Shown here: positions 63,265 to 64,000 of the stretch, piece after piece
How the letters are laid out: each line of letters begins with the position of its first letter
Numbering within the stretch: position 1 is the stretch's first letter
Source of the DNA: Paenibacillus sp. YN15
GTDB lineage: Bacteria; Bacillota; Bacilli; Paenibacillales; NBRC-103111
Length of the DNA: 64,000 bases
Direction: 5' to 3'
NCBI RefSeq assembly: GCF_003285005.1
Contig: NZ_QMFA01000040.1
Span: forward strand, 1 to 64,000
Notes under the pieces: generated by a model
The model's database searches: none
Told to the model about the DNA's origin: nothing
The model's input: only the letters and a program-made list of their open reading frames with translations
Made by a program: the position numbers and the translations under genes

Positions 63265-64000
63265 TTGCGAATATTGCATACGGCGGACTGGCATTTGGGC
63301 CGGACTCTGGAAGGGCGCAGCCGCCAGGCGGAGCAGGAGGCCTTTGTGGATGAGCTGGTGGCCATGGTCCGGCAGGAAGCCATCGATTTGGTGCTGATTG
63401 CCGGGGATGTCTATGACAGCGTCAATCCGCCCTCCGCTGCGGAAAAGCTGTTTTACGACGCCTTGTCCCGGCTGGCGGAAGGGGGCCGCCGCCATGTGGC
63501 GGTGATTGCCGGCAACCATGACAGCCCGGAGCGCCTGGCGGCGGCGGAGCCCTTGGCTGCCCGCCACGGCATTCTGCTCCGGGGGCTGCCGGCCAGCGCT
63601 CCCCTCCGGCTGGGCATCCCCTCCACAGGGGAGGAGGCGGTGCTCTATGCTTTGCCCTACCCGTCGGAATCCCGGCTGGGGGAGCTTTTGAGCAGCGAGG
63701 CGGAGGAAACCGTCTTGCGCAGCGCTTATTCGGAGCGGATCGGGGCGCTGGTCCGGCAGGCCTGCGGCGCTTTCCGCAAGGACACGGTCAATTTGCTGAT
63801 GAGCCATCTGTATGTCTTGGGCGGCGCCGAATCCGAAGGCTCCGAGCGGCCCATCCAGGTGGGCGGCGCCTATACAGTGGATGCAGTTGCTCTGTGCGCC
63901 GGTGCGGACTATATTGCATTGGGGCATCTGCACCGCCCGCAGTTCATCAAGGCTCCCGCGCCAGTGCGTTATTCCGGCTCGCCCCTGGCCTACAGCTTCT
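63265..64000 (+). CDS. sbcD: Exonuclease SbcD, N-terminal part (runs off the window)
   Basis: The first 245 residues of the Mre11-type nuclease of SbcCD, which cuts hairpins and blocked DNA ends. Phosphoesterase motifs in order: LHTADWHLGRTL (residues 4-15), IAGDVYDSVNPP (near 46), VIAGNHDSPERLAAAEPLA (near 80), LLMSHLYVLGG (near 177), IALGHLHRPQ (near 216). TTG start at 63265 with GGGGGAGGAAG upstream. It follows addAB, as in Bacillus addB-addA-sbcD-sbcC. Confidence 0.94.
   Translation, partial: MRILHTADWHLGRTLEGRSRQAEQEAFVDELVAMVRQEAIDLVLIAGDVYDSVNPPSAAEKLFYDALSRLAEGGRRHVAVIAGNHDSPERLAAAEPLAARHGILLRGLPASAPLRLGIPSTGEEAVLYALPYPSESRLGELLSSEAEETVLRSAYSERIGALVRQACGAFRKDTVNLLMSHLYVLGGAESEGSERPIQVGGAYTVDAVALCAGADYIALGHLHRPQFIKAPAPVRYSGSPLAYSF

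Noticed and set aside
63139-63933. Minus-strand frame opposite sbcD
   Set aside because: The plus strand encodes clear SbcD motifs over the same bases.

Overview
The window is chromosomal DNA from an endospore-forming, GC-rich member of the Bacillota, most like Paenibacillus or a close relative. The evidence is sporulation genes (gpr, spoIIP, a yqxA-like gene, a yfhD-like gene), a CIRCE-controlled hrcA-grpE-dnaK cluster, AddAB in place of RecBCD, strong AGGAGG-type ribosome binding sites, an SLH-anchored giant exoprotein and a YesM/YesN-type two-component system. The order comER/comEA-comEB-comEC ... holA, rpsT, gpr, spoIIP, yqxA, lepA, hemW, hrcA-grpE-dnaK-dnaJ ... prmA-rsmE-mtaB follows the classic Bacillus backbone.

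Layout. 0.2-8.5 kb: late competence genes (comER divergent from comEA, comEB, comEC), an ECF sigma/anti-sigma pair with an autoregulatory-looking promoter, and holA. 8.6-13.5 kb: rpsT (minus), gpr with a sigma-G type promoter, a HAD hydrolase, spoIIP and a yqxA-like gene. 13.5-23.0 kb: lepA, hemW, a GNAT acetyltransferase, then hrcA (CIRCE), grpE, dnaK and dnaJ; dnaJ is cut off from dnaK by a terminator and about 0.6 kb of structured DNA. 23.2-24.7 kb: uppP (minus), a yfhD-like gene and a partner of unknown function. 24.9-39.7 kb: a carbohydrate-use block with two ABC permeases, a sensor kinase and AraC-type response regulator, a sugar-binding lipoprotein, a GH115-like glycosidase and a 1911-residue beta-helix/SLH protein. 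It ends at a scar (39.8-40.0 kb) built from three collinear pieces of the uppP-yfhD region, so the block probably arrived by a rearrangement that split dnaJ from prmA-rsmE-mtaB. 40.0-49.3 kb: a coiled-coil protein, prmA, an M50 peptidase, rsmE, mtaB, a NUDIX hydrolase, deoC, a Na/Pi symporter-like protein, an RlmI-type methyltransferase and ferritin. 49.4-54.9 kb: a minus-strand deacetylase and a Fur-controlled siderophore uptake set whose AraC regulator and binding protein lie in one uninterrupted reading frame. 55-64 kb: addB, addA and the start of sbcD.

The most unusual signal is a repeated intergenic architecture that I do not recognise as a named family. Five loci (about 10.3, 15.5, 21.5, 49.5 and 63.0 kb) each carry four roughly 20-26 bp boxes arranged forward-forward-reverse-reverse, with 50-51 bp between the two boxes of each arm. 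The box sequence differs between loci, but two loci (21470-21656 and 63007-63193) share both the box sequence and an identical 50/61/50 spacing over exactly 187 bp. All five lie downstream of gene ends and none lies in a divergent promoter region.
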